A stretch of 64,000 nt of DNA from NCBI RefSeq assembly GCF_025685425.1, contig NZ_JAGTAS010000021.1, positions 62,001 to 126,000 of the forward strand. Reading direction: 5' to 3'. The stretch comes from Terriglobus albidus (lineage in GTDB: Bacteria > Acidobacteriota > Terriglobia > Terriglobales > Acidobacteriaceae). The notes beneath the pieces were generated by a model that worked only from the letters and a program-made list of their open reading frames with translations, was not told the origin of the DNA and ran no database searches. Both the position numbers and the translations under genes were made by a program. Below, piece by piece: positions 1 to 10,767 of the stretch. Every line of letters begins with the position of its first letter. The first letter of the stretch is position 1.

Positions 1-1292
1 CGCTGGGCTGGTTCTTTGGCCTGATCGTAGCGTCTGGTGTGGCAACCTTCCTGGTGATTGCCGTTACCTGGCTCTTCCTGAAGGGCGTTGGTATCTGGGG
101 TGTAACGATCCCGGGCGCCTGGGGTTTCGCCATCATCAACTTCGTCTGGTGGATCGGTATCGGTCACGCCGGAACGTTGATCTCGGCGATCCTTCTGCTC
201 TTCAAGCAGACCTGGCGTAACTCGATCAATCGCTTCGCGGAAGCGATGACGATCTTCGCCGTATGCTGCGCCGGTCTGTTCCCGGTCCTGCACGTCGGCC
301 GTCCGTGGCTCGGTTACTGGCTGTTCCCGTACCCGAACACGATGAACATCTGGCCGCAGTTCCGGTCGCCGCTGTGCTGGGACGTGTTCGCCGTATCGAC
401 ATACGCGACCATCTCGGTGGTGTTCTGGTATATCGGCATGGTTCCCGACTTTGGAACCCTGCGCGATAAGGCGCAGTCTCCGCTGGCCAAGTTCGTTTAT
501 GGTCTGCTCTCGCTGGGCTGGCGCGGATCGACCCGCCACTGGATGCGGTATGAGACGGCTTCGCTGCTTCTGGCCGGTCTTTCAACGCCGCTGGTGCTCT
601 CGGTACACACGGTCATCAGCTTCGACTTCGCGGTCGCGGCTCTGCCTGGCTGGCATACGACGATCTTCCCGCCGTACTTCGTCGCCGGCGCCATCTACTC
701 CGGTTTCGCCATGGTGCTCACGCTGGCGATTCCGATCCGCAAGTTCTACCACATGGAAGATCTGGTCACGCTGCGCCACCTGGACAACATGGCCAAGGTC
801 ATGCTCGGTACCGGTCTGATTGTGGCCTACGGCTATGGCATGGAAGTCTTCATGGCCTGGTACTCGGCCAGCCACTGGGAGTTCTTCATGATGTGGAACC
901 GTATGTTCGGGCCGATGGGCTGGGGCTACTGGATCCTGATCGCGACGAACATCGCCATCCCGCTGACCACTCTGTGGTCCCGCAAGCTGCGGGTGAACGT
1001 AACGTATCTGTTCATCCTGTCGCTGATCGTGAACACGGGTATGTGGTTCGAGCGTTTCGTCATCGTCGTCACTTCGCTCTACCGTGACTTTCTGCCCTCG
1101 AGCTGGGGTACGTACAAGGCGACCAAGTGGGACTACATGCTCTACGTTGGAACGCTCGGCATGTTCTCGTTCCTGTTCCTGCTCTTCGTCCGTCTGGCTC
1201 CGATGATCCCGATGAACGAAATCAAGATGATGCTGCCTCAGACCAAGATCAAGGGTCTGGACGCTGAAACCACCATAGAGGAGACCGCCTGA
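1..1292 (+). CDS. actC: Alternative complex III membrane subunit ActC (5' partial)
   Basis: Polytopic NrfD/PsrC-type subunit of alternative complex III, the quinol:cytochrome c oxidoreductase that replaces bc1; this subunit is expected to host a quinol site in the cytoplasmic membrane. The frame is open from base 3, so the N-terminus lies outside the window. The GTG at 39 is inside a hydrophobic helix and is not a believable start. Many hydrophobic segments alternate with short loops, e.g. around the motif [17 protein letters not shown] near the visible N-terminus, as in NrfD-like proteins. The TGA overlaps the ATG of actD, indicating translational coupling. Family call is from overall sequence character and the following actD/E/F order. 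Confidence 0.9.
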   Translation, partial: LGWFFGLIVASGVATFLVIAVTWLFLKGVGIWGVTIPGAWGFAIINFVWWIGIGHAGTLISAILLLFKQTWRNSINRFAEAMTIFAVCCAGLFPVLHVGRPWLGYWLFPYPNTMNIWPQFRSPLCWDVFAVSTYATISVVFWYIGMVPDFGTLRDKAQSPLAKFVYGLLSLGWRGSTRHWMRYETASLLLAGLSTPLVLSVHTVISFDFAVAALPGWHTTIFPPYFVAGAIYSGFAMVLTLAIPIRKFYHMEDLVTLRHLDNMAKVMLGTGLIVAYGYGMEVFMAWYSASHWEFFMMWNRMFGPMGWGYWILIATNIAIPLTTLWSRKLRVNVTYLFILSLIVNTGMWFERFVIVVTSLYRDFLPSSWGTYKATKWDYMLYVGTLGMFSFLFLLFVRLAPMIPMNEIKMMLPQTKIKGLDAETTIEETA

Positions 1293-1834
1293 TGCCGGTA
1301 AAAGAAGGAATCTACGGACTTCTTGCGGAGTTCGACACTCCGGGGGCCCTGGTGGATGCCACCGAGGCCGCACGGGATGCCGGTTACCGCCGCATGGAAT
1401 GCTACACACCGTATCCGGTGGAAGAGGCTGCGGAGGCTCTGGGCGCGGTGCGTAACCGCGTTCCGCTGCTGACCCTGATGGGCGGCATCATGGGTCTGAC
1501 GACGGCGTTTCTGATGCAGACCTGGATCTCGCGTTGGGGTTACCCGATGAACTTTGCCGGACGTCCGCTGTTCTCGTGGCCGGCGTTCATTATCCCGACC
1601 TATGAGTGGACGATTCTGTTCAGCGGTCTGTCGGCTGCCTTCGGCATGCTGGCGCTGAACGGTCTGCCGCAGCCGTATCACCCGCTGTTCAACGCTCCCA
1701 ACTTCCGTCAGGGAGCGACCGACCACAAGTTCTTCCTGTGCCTGGAAGCGATCGATCCTAAGTTCGATGTGAACGAGACGCGCGCCTTCCTCGAGCAGTT
1801 CCATGCGGTAAGCGTGGTGGAGGTGGATCTCTAA
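1292..1834 (+). CDS. actD: Alternative complex III subunit ActD (DUF3341)
   Basis: 180-residue membrane subunit of alternative complex III. The N-terminal soluble part (about 1-60; KEGIYGLLAEFDTPGALVDA) is the typical DUF3341 fold, followed by two transmembrane hairpin helices at about 64-90 and 105-130. Its catalytic role is not established; ActD is a structural subunit packed against ActC/ActF in known complexes. Start and stop overlap the neighbouring genes by one base on each side (TGATG and TAATG), so actC-actD-actE should be translated as one coupled unit. Confidence 0.92.
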   Translation: MPVKEGIYGLLAEFDTPGALVDATEAARDAGYRRMECYTPYPVEEAAEALGAVRNRVPLLTLMGGIMGLTTAFLMQTWISRWGYPMNFAGRPLFSWPAFIIPTYEWTILFSGLSAAFGMLALNGLPQPYHPLFNAPNFRQGATDHKFFLCLEAIDPKFDVNETRAFLEQFHAVSVVEVDL

Positions 1835-2910
1835 TGCAGGGCGCAAGCTTCAAGGTTCAAGGCGCACGCCTCATCCTGTCAGCCACCCTGGCCAGCGTTG
1901 CTGTGCTGACAGGTTGCCGTCAGGATATGCACGACCAGCCGAAGATGTTTCCGCAGCGTTCGACGACGATCTTCGCCGACGGCCGCTCCGCACGTCCGCA
2001 GGTGATCAATACCGTAGCTCGTGGCCAGTTGCACGAGGACAGCTACTTCTACACCGGTCTGGTGGACGGCAAGGAAGCTGACGGCATGCCTTTCCCGGCA
2101 ACGCTTGATGTACTGAAGCGCGGCCAGGAACGGTTCAACGTGTACTGCACGCCGTGTCACTCGCGTGTGGGCAATGGCGCCGGCGAGATCGTCGAGCGCG
2201 GCTACCGTCTGGCGGGCAACTTCCATACCGAGCGTCTGCGCAGCGCGCCGCTGGGACACTTCTTCAGCGTGATGACCAACGGTTATGGCGCGATGCCTGA
2301 TTACTCGGCGCAGATTACGCCGGCTGACCGCTGGGCGATTGCCGCGTATATCCGCGCACTTGAGCTGAGCCAGAACGCTAAGCCGAGCGATGTCCCGGCA
2401 GGTGTTGAGGTAAAGCCGCTGTCGAAGCTGGCGGAAGAGCAGGGCATGCCGCCGGGTTTCGCGGCTGACTGGTCGGTGCCGAATACCGCGGCTCCTTCAG
2501 CTCCTGAAGTGGCGAAGCCGGTTGAGTCTGCCACGCCGACGCCCACCACGACGCCAGGCGTAGCTCCGGCGACCACGGAGAATCAGAAGGCGACTACTCC
2601 CGCGGTGACCAAGGAGCCAGTCCCGGGGACCGCCAAGACCGCTGCCCTCGCTAAGCCCAAGCCCGAGGACATCGCTGCGGGGAAGGCTACGTATATGGCG
2701 AACTGCAGTGTCTGCCATCAGGCGGCGCGCACCGGACTTCCGCCGAACATTCCCTCGCTGGTGGGCATCGTGGGACGGGTTGGTCCGGATCGTATCCGGC
2801 AGGTCGTCACGCAGGGTATTCCGACGGGAAAGATTCAGATGCCGTCATTTTCCGCGAAGCTCTCTTCCACGGATATCGATCACCTGATCGCATATCTGGG
2901 TACCGAATGA
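1834..2910 (+). CDS. actE: Alternative complex III cytochrome c subunit ActE, two c-type heme sites
   Basis: Lipoprotein cytochrome c of alternative complex III. The signal sequence ends in a lipobox (SVAVLTGC, Cys28 lipidated). A first heme-binding motif CTPCH (C105/C108/H109) lies in the ActE domain. After an Ala/Pro/Thr-rich linker at roughly residues 210-265 there is a second, C-terminal cytochrome c domain with CSVCH (C291/C294/H295) and a late Met in KIQMPSF as probable axial ligand. The best-studied ActE proteins are mono-heme, so the second domain looks like a fused electron shuttle. It should pass electrons toward the cytochrome domain on CoxB encoded downstream. Confidence 0.9.
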   Translation: MQGASFKVQGARLILSATLASVAVLTGCRQDMHDQPKMFPQRSTTIFADGRSARPQVINTVARGQLHEDSYFYTGLVDGKEADGMPFPATLDVLKRGQERFNVYCTPCHSRVGNGAGEIVERGYRLAGNFHTERLRSAPLGHFFSVMTNGYGAMPDYSAQITPADRWAIAAYIRALELSQNAKPSDVPAGVEVKPLSKLAEEQGMPPGFAADWSVPNTAAPSAPEVAKPVESATPTPTTTPGVAPATTENQKATTPAVTKEPVPGTAKTAALAKPKPEDIAAGKATYMANCSVCHQAARTGLPPNIPSLVGIVGRVGPDRIRQVVTQGIPTGKIQMPSFSAKLSSTDIDHLIAYLGTE

Positions 2911-2946
2911 TTTTTCGAGATCTGAAGAAGGATTAGGCCGTAACGA

Positions 2947-4269
2947 ATGGCACACGGACACGAACAACACGGACACGGAGCTCTCACCGAGCCGAAGACG
3001 CTGCCGGCATCGCTGCAGGCGCCTGAGGTTGTTGCCGCATGGCGTACGCGGGCTCTGATTGTGGCGGCGGTCGCGGCGATCGCCTCGCTGCTCTTCCTTT
3101 TCGCCGGCGGCGCAGACCATGTCATGCGCGGTTACCTGCTGGGCTGGATGATGACCTTCTCTCTCTGCGGCGGCGGCCTCTGCCTGCTGATGCTGCAGTA
3201 TGTTTCGGGCGGCAAGTGGGGTCTTCTGCTGCGCCGTCCGCTGGAGGCGATGACCCGTACGCTTCCTCTGGTCATCATTCTGTTGATCCCGATCCTGGTC
3301 TTCGCCAAAAAGCTGTATCTCTGGGCTGCTTTTCCGACCTTTGAGTCGGTAGAAGAAGGTCTGAAGTCCAAGCTGCTCACCGAAGCCCAGGCACATGCCC
3401 TGAATTTCAAGCGGCCGATGCTCTCGCCGGTCAGTGTGATCGTGCAGATGGTTGTGGTTTTTGCCATCATGGGCGCCTTTACTTACTTCCTGAACAAGTG
3501 GTCGCTCGAGCGCGAGGCCGATCCTGAGAGAGGTTCGCAGGGCAGCTACGATCGCTGGCGTATCAAGTTCGAGAACCTGTCGGGTATCGGTGTTCTGATC
3601 TATTGCGGTCTGCTGACGATCGTAGCCATCGACTTCATCATGGCGCTCGACGTGACCTGGTACTCGTCGGTGTGGGGCCTGCTCTTCCTGGTGGGTCAGG
3701 GTTATGTTGTGCTGGCGGCTGCAGTCCATTCGTCGATCCGGCTCGCGAAGTATGAGCCGATGGCGACGATCCTGCGCAAGACTGAGCAGTACGACCTCGG
3801 TAAGTTCATGCTTGGCTTTGTCATGCTGAACATCTACCTGGCGTTTGCCCAGTTCCTGATCATCTGGTCGGGCAACGTGCCGGAAGAGCTTCCCTGGTAC
3901 CTGAACCGTATCCGCGGCGGATGGTGGGTGATCTGTACCTGCGACTTTATCTTCCACTGGGTGATTCCGTTCGTTCTGCTGCTGTCGCGTGATCTGAAGC
4001 GTTCGAGGTCGAAGATGCTGGCACTGACCGGCTGGATGATCTTCGCTCGCGGCTTCGACCTGTTCTGGCTGATCGAGCCGAACTTCCCGGATGCAGCCCG
4101 CAATCTGCATCTGAGCGGCAACCTCAGCATCCTGGCCTACATCACGGTACCGGTAGCGATCCTTGGCATCTGGATGGCGTTCTACCTGACGACACTGATG
4201 TCGCGTCCGCTGGTTGTTGTGAACGACCCGCACACCGAAGAGATTCTGGAGCCCGAGCATGCACATTAA
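2947..4269 (+). CDS. actF: Alternative complex III membrane subunit ActF
   Basis: 440-residue polytopic NrfD-like paralogue of ActC, second large membrane subunit of alternative complex III. A His-rich N-terminus (HGHEQHGHG) precedes about ten hydrophobic segments; the region around RIRGGWWVICTCDFIFHWVIPF is typical of ActF. The start ATG at 2947 follows an AAGAAGGA-like ribosome site after a 36-base gap from actE. The stop overlaps the next gene by 11 bases, keeping it in the respiratory operon. Confidence 0.88.
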   Translation: MAHGHEQHGHGALTEPKTLPASLQAPEVVAAWRTRALIVAAVAAIASLLFLFAGGADHVMRGYLLGWMMTFSLCGGGLCLLMLQYVSGGKWGLLLRRPLEAMTRTLPLVIILLIPILVFAKKLYLWAAFPTFESVEEGLKSKLLTEAQAHALNFKRPMLSPVSVIVQMVVVFAIMGAFTYFLNKWSLEREADPERGSQGSYDRWRIKFENLSGIGVLIYCGLLTIVAIDFIMALDVTWYSSVWGLLFLVGQGYVVLAAAVHSSIRLAKYEPMATILRKTEQYDLGKFMLGFVMLNIYLAFAQFLIIWSGNVPEELPWYLNRIRGGWWVICTCDFIFHWVIPFVLLLSRDLKRSRSKMLALTGWMIFARGFDLFWLIEPNFPDAARNLHLSGNLSILAYITVPVAILGIWMAFYLTTLMSRPLVVVNDPHTEEILEPEHAH

Positions 4270-4930
4270 GCCCAATCAGAACGATGGGGATACCCTGAAT
4301 CCGAATCCGCATCCTCAGGTGAACGATCCTGAGCATCCGGGTTATGAAGTTACCGACGTCAACGTTAGCGGCGTTCTGGTCTTCGTCGGCGGTCTGGCCG
4401 GCTTCGTAGCGGTGTTCTTCGTGGTCTGCTTCTTCATCGGCCGTCTGGTGAACAGCCAGATCGCGAAGGATGATGGTCCGCTGGATAAGTGGCATCAGCA
4501 GTACGCGCCTGCGAAGACGGGTGACGGTCTGACTTCGAACCCGGTCTTCGAGCAGCGTTCGGCGTCACAGATCGTGAAGACCTTCCCCGGACCGCGTCTC
4601 GATCCGGACGACGGCAACCAGAGCTCGAGCGATCTGCACGCCAGGGAAGACCTGCTGCTGGAGAACTACTCGCAGGTGCAGGGCATGCCGAACTCCGTTC
4701 GCATTCCGATCGATCGTGCGATTGAACTGATTGCCGAGCGCGGACTTCCGCTGGCTGCCGATGCCAAGGCTGCAACGGCCGCGACGAAGATGGTCGGCGC
4801 GGATACTCCGGTTGTGACGGCTCCGCTGACCAACGGATTTGCCCGCAGCGGCTTCGAGCAGGATCGCATTGCAGAGCGTGAGCAGAAGCTCGAGTTTGCC
4901 AAGGAAGCAAGTAAGGAAGAGAAGAAGTAA
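4259..4930 (+). CDS. Unknown single-span membrane protein in the ACIII/oxidase operon
   Basis: I do not recognise a named family. The 223-residue product has a polar Asn/Pro-rich N-terminus, one clear transmembrane helix at about 38-62 (VLVFVGGLAGFVAVFFVVCF), then a soluble domain containing NSVRIPIDRAIELIAERGLP, and a charged Lys/Glu C-terminal tail. It starts inside the end of actF (11-base overlap) and is followed two bases later by the SCO gene, so it is certainly co-expressed with the respiratory complex. Possible roles are an accessory ACIII subunit or an assembly factor; this is inferred from position only. Confidence 0.75.
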   Translation: MHIKPNQNDGDTLNPNPHPQVNDPEHPGYEVTDVNVSGVLVFVGGLAGFVAVFFVVCFFIGRLVNSQIAKDDGPLDKWHQQYAPAKTGDGLTSNPVFEQRSASQIVKTFPGPRLDPDDGNQSSSDLHAREDLLLENYSQVQGMPNSVRIPIDRAIELIAERGLPLAADAKAATAATKMVGADTPVVTAPLTNGFARSGFEQDRIAEREQKLEFAKEASKEEKK

Positions 4931-4932
4931 CC

Positions 4933-5835
4933 ATGACGACGATGCACCCAATCCGGAAGACCCGCCTCGCCGCCCTGTTGGGATGCGCGCTGGTGTGCGC
5001 CTCCGCAATGGGGCAGGTCAGCGGTTATGGTGACAAACAGACTGGCGAAGTCAGCGGCGGGCAACTGCCGACCGTGCTGCAGCGCGTAGGCGTGGAGCAG
5101 CACCTGAATACGCCGTTGCCGTTGCATGTTCCGTTCACGGACGAGACCGGAAAGGCCGTTACGCTGAACGACTACTTCGACGGCAAGAAGCCCGGGCTCT
5201 TTGCTCTGGTGTACTACCGTTGCCCGATGCTTTGCTCTGAGGAGATGGATGGTATGGCCTCCGCTCTTCAGATGGTGAAGCTGAAGCCGGGCAGCGACTT
5301 CAACATCGTGATGGTCTCGATCGATCCGCGGGAGACTCCGCAGGACGCGGCCGAGAAGAAGGCGATGTATGTGAAGCGGTATGGACATCCGGAGACAGCG
5401 AACGGCTGGCATTTCCTGGTTGGACCGAAGACCTCGATCGATGCGGTCTCTCAGGCCACCGGATATGGCTATGTCGAGGTGAAGAGCCCGGATGGGCAGA
5501 CCTCACAGTTCGCGCATGCCTCGGCGCTGGAAGTAGTGACACCTGAGGGACGGCTGGCGCAGTACTACATGGGCGTGGAGTACTCGCCCAAGGATCTGCT
5601 GCTCGGCCTGATCGAAGCTTCCGGCAATAAGATCGGTTCGCCGGTCGCCAACATTTTGACGTACTGCTACCACTACGACCCGCAGCAGAATAAGCACAGC
5701 CTGATCGTGTCGCGTGTGGTGCAACTGGGCGGCATGGTTACCGTGGCCGGCCTGGGTGGGTTCATGTTCTTGATGTTCCGGCGGGATATAAAGCTGGGAC
5801 GTGATCATTCTTTGACGAAGCGACAGAACGGATAA
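4933..5835 (+). CDS. SCO1/SenC family copper chaperone for cytochrome oxidase
   Basis: Exported thioredoxin-fold protein that delivers copper to, or reduces, the CuA site of CoxB. It has an N-terminal signal segment, then the copper-binding CPMLC motif (C97/C101), and a downstream His in the QFAHASALEV region that could be the third ligand. Unlike short SCO proteins it carries a C-terminal transmembrane helix (VTVAGLGGFMFLMF) followed by a basic tail, so it is probably anchored at the C-terminus. It sits directly before coxB, its expected client. Confidence 0.9.
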   Translation: MTTMHPIRKTRLAALLGCALVCASAMGQVSGYGDKQTGEVSGGQLPTVLQRVGVEQHLNTPLPLHVPFTDETGKAVTLNDYFDGKKPGLFALVYYRCPMLCSEEMDGMASALQMVKLKPGSDFNIVMVSIDPRETPQDAAEKKAMYVKRYGHPETANGWHFLVGPKTSIDAVSQATGYGYVEVKSPDGQTSQFAHASALEVVTPEGRLAQYYMGVEYSPKDLLLGLIEASGNKIGSPVANILTYCYHYDPQQNKHSLIVSRVVQLGGMVTVAGLGGFMFLMFRRDIKLGRDHSLTKRQNG

Positions 5836-5844
5836 AGGGAAACG

Positions 5845-6888
5845 ATGGGAATCAGTCCGGTACTTTGGCAATTTCTAAACAAGTGGCTCACCTCTTCGGC
5901 GTTGTTTCCGAAGGAGGCGTCGACCATTGCTCCCTATGCCGACGCTCTTTACTTCTTCCTGCTGATGATGACGCTTGTCGGCGTCGTTATCGTCGGCCTG
6001 CTGGTCTTCGGTTTCTCGATCCGCTACCGCAAGGAGCGCAACCCCGAGGCGACGCAGATCGAGGGCTCCACGCTGCTGGAAGCGACCTGGACCATCATTC
6101 CGCTGGTCATCTTCCTTGTGGCCTTCGTCTGGGGCGCTCTGCTGTACTTCCGCATCTACAACCCGCCTGCCAACTCGATGAACATCTATATCGTCGGCAA
6201 GCAGTGGATGTGGAAGGCCGAGCATCCAGGCGGCCAGCACGAGATCAACACGCTGCATGTGCCCACGGGACGTCCGGTGCAGTTGACCATGATCTCGCAG
6301 GATGTCTTCCACTCCTACTCGATCCCCGAGTTCCGCGTGAAGCGTGAGGTGATCCCCGGCCGTTACTCGACGGTGTGGTTCAATGCCACCGAGCCGGGTG
6401 TCTACCATCTGTTCTGCACCCAGTACTGCGGTACGCTGCACTCGGGAATGATCGGCACGGTGACGGCTCTGTCGCCGGACGATTACCAGAAGTGGACCGA
6501 AGCCTCGAATAGCGGCATGAGCCTGGCGCAGAACGGTGAGCGCCTGTTTGCCAGCCTGGGCTGCAATCAGTGCCATACCGGTCAGGCGGGCGCCCGCGGA
6601 CCTAATCTCGCCGGTCTGTACGGCACCAGAGTTCAGATGGAAGACGGATCGACGCAGCTTGCCAACGAAGCATTTCTGCGCGACACGATCCTGAATCCGT
6701 CATCGCATGTTCCGGCCGGCTATAAGCCGATTATGCCGACCTATCAGGGCCAGATCAGCGAAGAAGGCCTGATTGATCTGGTGGAATACCTCAAGTCTCT
6801 GAAGACCAACTATCGTGTGCAGCAAACGCTGACCACAGCAACGTCCACAGAAGCGGCGCCGACCACGCCGGGGATGGTGAAGCCATGA
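5845..6888 (+). CDS. coxB: Cytochrome c oxidase subunit II with fused cytochrome c (caa3 type)
   Basis: CuA-carrying subunit II of a heme-copper oxidase. Two transmembrane helices (about 35-60 and 80-103) precede the cupredoxin domain. CuA ligands are visible: H156, then C191, C195, H199 and M202 in the [12 protein letters not shown] motif. A C-terminal cytochrome c domain follows with CNQCH (C240/C243/H244) and a Met in PIMPTYQ. The fused heme domain defines a caa3-type enzyme that can take electrons directly from ActE. Its last four bases overlap the coxA start. Confidence 0.95.
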   Translation: MGISPVLWQFLNKWLTSSALFPKEASTIAPYADALYFFLLMMTLVGVVIVGLLVFGFSIRYRKERNPEATQIEGSTLLEATWTIIPLVIFLVAFVWGALLYFRIYNPPANSMNIYIVGKQWMWKAEHPGGQHEINTLHVPTGRPVQLTMISQDVFHSYSIPEFRVKREVIPGRYSTVWFNATEPGVYHLFCTQYCGTLHSGMIGTVTALSPDDYQKWTEASNSGMSLAQNGERLFASLGCNQCHTGQAGARGPNLAGLYGTRVQMEDGSTQLANEAFLRDTILNPSSHVPAGYKPIMPTYQGQISEEGLIDLVEYLKSLKTNYRVQQTLTTATSTEAAPTTPGMVKP

Positions 6889-8538
6889 GCACTATCGTTA
6901 GCCTTCCGGATCAGAGCACTGCTGCTCTGCCGAAGCGGAATTACCTGAATGCCGAGCACGGCCTGCTGAGCTGGCTCCTGACCGGAGACCACAAGCGGAT
7001 CGCCATGCTGTACCTGATCTCGATCACCGGCTTCTTCTTCCTGGGTGGAGCATTTGCCGGCCTGGTGCGTCTGGAACTGCTGACGCCAGCAGGTGATCTG
7101 CTGGCCGCCGACACCTACAACAAGATGTTCACGATGCACGGCATCGTAATGGTCTTCCTGTTCCTGGTGCCCTCGGTTCCGGCAACACTCGGCAACTTCC
7201 TGATCCCGATCATGATCGGAGCAAAAGATCTTGCCTTCCCGAAGATCAACCTGCTGAGCTGGTACCTGTACCTGGTCGGCGGCACTTTCACGCTGACCGC
7301 GCTGGTTCTGGGTGGTGTGGATACGGGCTGGACCTTCACGACGCCGCTGTCGACGCACTATCTGAACACGCACGTGATTACGACCGGTCTGGCGATCTTC
7401 GTCGCCGGCTTCAGCTCGATCTTCACGGGTCTGAACTTCATCGTGACGATTCACCGTATGCGTGCACCGGGCATGACCTGGTTCCGTATGCCGCTGTTCG
7501 TGTGGTCGAACTACGCTGCCTCCATCCTGATGGTGTTGGGAACGCCGGTTCTGGCTATCGCGATCGTCCTGGTGGTTCTGGAGCGCACGATCGGCCTGGG
7601 AGTTTTCGACCCGGCCAAGGGTGGCGATCCGCTGCTCTTCCAGCACCTGTTCTGGTTCTACTCGCACCCCGCCGTGTACATCATGATTCTGCCGGGCATG
7701 GGTGTAATCTCCGAGGTCATTGCGAACTTCAGCCGTAAGCGGGTCTTCGGTTATACGGCCGTCGCCTTCTCTTCGGTGGCCATCGCGGTCTTCGGCTTCT
7801 TCGTATGGGCGCACCACATGTTCATCATGGGTGTTTCCAACTACTCGGCTCTGGTCTTCTCGCTGCTGACCATGCTGGTTGCCGTGCCTTCGGCCATCAA
7901 GATCTTCAACTGGTCGGCGACGCTGTATAAGGGTTCGATCACCTTCGAGACCCCGATGCTGTATGCCTTCGGCTTCATCGGCCTGTTCACCATCGGCGGT
8001 CTGACGGGCGTCTTCCTTGGTTCGCTGGGTATGGACATCCACCTGACCGAGACCTACTTCATCGTGGCGCACTTCCACTTCGTGATGGTGGGCGGCATGC
8101 TGATGGCCTTCCTCGCCGGTATCCACTTCTGGTGGCCGAAGATGACGGGCCGCATGTACCCCGAATCTCTCTCGAAGCTGGCTGCGGTGACGACCTTTAT
8201 CGGGTTCATCCTGACCTTCTTCCCGCAGTTCATCCTTGGTTATCTCGGCATGCCGCGCCGCTACCATGCATATCCGGCTGACTACCAGGTGCTGAATGTG
8301 CTGTCGACCGCGGGCGCAACGGTTCTGGGCGTCGGCTATCTGCTGCCGATCCTGTACCTGGCGTGGTCGCTGAAGTACGGTGAGATCGCCGGTCCCAATC
8401 CCTGGCAGGCCACCGGTCTGGAGTGGCAGTTGCAGTCGCCGCCGGTGACCGAGAACTTCACGGAGATCCCGTATGTCGATTACGAGGCGTACGATTTTGA
8501 GTGGCTGGCCCACAAGCAGAAACAAGAGGTGACGACCG

Positions 8539-8546
<8 letters not shown>
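6885..8546 (+). CDS. coxA: Cytochrome c oxidase subunit I
   Basis: Catalytic subunit of the terminal oxidase (O2 to water with proton pumping), 553 residues with about 12 transmembrane helices. The low-spin heme ligand is in [10 protein letters not shown], the CuB ligands in YSHPAVY and AHHMF, and the paired heme ligands in HFHFVMVGG. The motif is YSHPAVY rather than HPEVY, i.e. the helix VI glutamate is absent and a Tyr-Ser pair precedes the His; this is the signature of A2-type oxidases such as caa3. The ATGA overlap with coxB shows coupling. Confidence 0.96.
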
Positions 8547-9263
<717 letters not shown>

Positions 9264-9264
<1 letters not shown>

Positions 9265-9605
9265 TGTCGGATCATCTCCATCACGACCCTGCAAACGTCA
9301 CGAATCCCGAGCATCATGACCATCACATCGTCGGGCCCTCGACCTACCTGGTGATCTACGGCACCCTGCTGGCGCTTACCGGCATCACGGTGGCCGCCGC
9401 TTATGTGGAGATGGGTGCTCTAAACCCGATCGTGGCTGTCCTCATCGCTGTCATCAAAGCGACGGTGGTGGTCCTCTGGTTCATGCACATGAAGTACCAG
9501 TCCAAGCTGCTGAAGTTGACCATCGGCGCCGGCGTCTTCACCTTCCTCATCCTGATTGCGATGACGCTAAGTGACTATATGAGCCGTGCCTGGGGACTTT
9601 GGTAG
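9264..9605 (+). CDS. Cytochrome c oxidase subunit IV family protein
   Basis: 113-residue small oxidase subunit with a His-rich N-terminus and three hydrophobic helices; the last residues of helix two and the loop (VVVLWFMHMKYQSKLLKLT) are characteristic of the bacterial subunit IV (CtaF/CyoD-like) family. It is the last gene of the respiratory operon and is followed by a strong terminator. Confidence 0.88.
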
Positions 9606-9634
9606 GACAAAGCTAACTGAAATTGCAGCACACG

Positions 9635-9662
9635 AATGCGGCCTGCGGGCCGCATTCCTTTT
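9635..9662 (+). terminator. Rho-independent terminator of the respiratory operon
   Basis: Perfect 9-bp stem (AATGCGGCC / GGCCGCATT) with a TGCG loop followed by CCTTTT, 30 bases after the subunit IV stop. Confidence 0.85.
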
Positions 9663-9778
9663 GGTGTAACTGGTTTGCAGGGTCTCGATCCCCTCAGATG
9701 AGGTAGAAAATTCGGACCGGGGCTACTCATGACCGAGTCCAAACGGCAATAATTGCGTCTAAGGGTTTATCGGTCATT

Positions 9779-10753
9779 ATGGCGAAGTATCTGGTTACAG
9801 GAGCAGCCGGCTTTATCGGATCGCATCTGACGGAAGCGTTAGTTGCCCGCGGAGAGCAGGTCCGGGCGCTCGACAATTTTGCTACGGGACGTCGCGAGAA
9901 TCTCGCGGCGGTGATGGATGGGATCGACCTGGTCGAAGCCGATCTTTGTGATGTGGATGCCGTGATGAAGGCGTGCGAGGGCGTCGACTACATCTTTCAC
10001 GAGGGAGCTTTGCCTTCGGTGCCGCGTTCGGTCAAGAAGCCGCGGCCAAGCCACGAAACCAATATCAACGGCACCTTCAATGTGTTGGAAGCGGCACGTG
10101 CGAACGGAGTGAAGCGGGTGGTTTATGCCGCCTCGTCCTCCGCGTATGGCAATCAGCCCGGATTCCCGCGGGTTGAGACCATGAAGCCGCAGCCGATTGC
10201 ACCGTATCCGGTGCAAAAACTGGCAGGTGAGCTCTACATGCAGAGCTACTGGCAGGTCTATGGCCTCGAGACGGTGTGCCTGCGTTACTTCAACATCTTC
10301 GGTCCGCGTCAGGTGCCGGACTCGCCGTACTCCGGTGTGATGGCGAAGTTTACGCTGCAAATGATGCAGGGCGAGCGTCCGGTGATCTTTGGTGATGGCG
10401 AGCAGGGCCGTGACTTTACCTATATTGATAACGCCGTCCATGCCAATCTACTGGCAATGTCGGCGCCGGCGGAGCATGTAGCTGGCCGTGTTTTCAACGT
10501 GGCATGTGGAGAACGGCACACTCTCAATGAGACTTATGCCGTGATCGCGCATCTATTGAACTATGCTGAGCCCCCTCAGTACGGGCCGGAGCGCACCGGT
10601 GATGTCCGTGACTCATTGGCAGATATCACCGCTGCCCATGAAGCTTTTGGCTACACCCCGATCATCGGGTTTGAAGAGGGACTGCGACGCACCGTTGCCT
10701 GGTACTTGAGCAGTGCATACTCCTCAAATACAGAGGAACTGGTAAGAGGTTAG
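9779..10753 (+). CDS. NAD-dependent nucleotide-sugar epimerase (SDR, UDP-sugar 4-epimerase type)
   Basis: Extended short-chain dehydrogenase acting on a UDP-sugar. Visible motifs are the N-terminal GAAGFIGSH nucleotide-binding loop, a Ser-rich catalytic strand (AASSSAYG), the YPVQK catalytic Tyr/Lys pair and RYFNIFGPRQ. It resembles WbpP-like UDP-GlcNAc/UDP-GalNAc 4-epimerases more than GalE, but substrate specificity cannot be fixed from sequence alone. It is followed 14 bases later by a UDP-sugar dehydrogenase, suggesting synthesis of a uronic acid nucleotide sugar for a surface polysaccharide. Confidence 0.85.
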   Translation: MAKYLVTGAAGFIGSHLTEALVARGEQVRALDNFATGRRENLAAVMDGIDLVEADLCDVDAVMKACEGVDYIFHEGALPSVPRSVKKPRPSHETNINGTFNVLEAARANGVKRVVYAASSSAYGNQPGFPRVETMKPQPIAPYPVQKLAGELYMQSYWQVYGLETVCLRYFNIFGPRQVPDSPYSGVMAKFTLQMMQGERPVIFGDGEQGRDFTYIDNAVHANLLAMSAPAEHVAGRVFNVACGERHTLNETYAVIAHLLNYAEPPQYGPERTGDVRDSLADITAAHEAFGYTPIIGFEEGLRRTVAWYLSSAYSSNTEELVRG

Positions 10754-10767
10754 AGGAGATTCTGGTA

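Noticed and set aside
2845-4275. 476-residue open frame on the minus strand opposite actF
   Set aside because: GC-rich antisense shadow of a clear respiratory gene; the translation is Gln/Arg/His-rich low-complexity with no domain.
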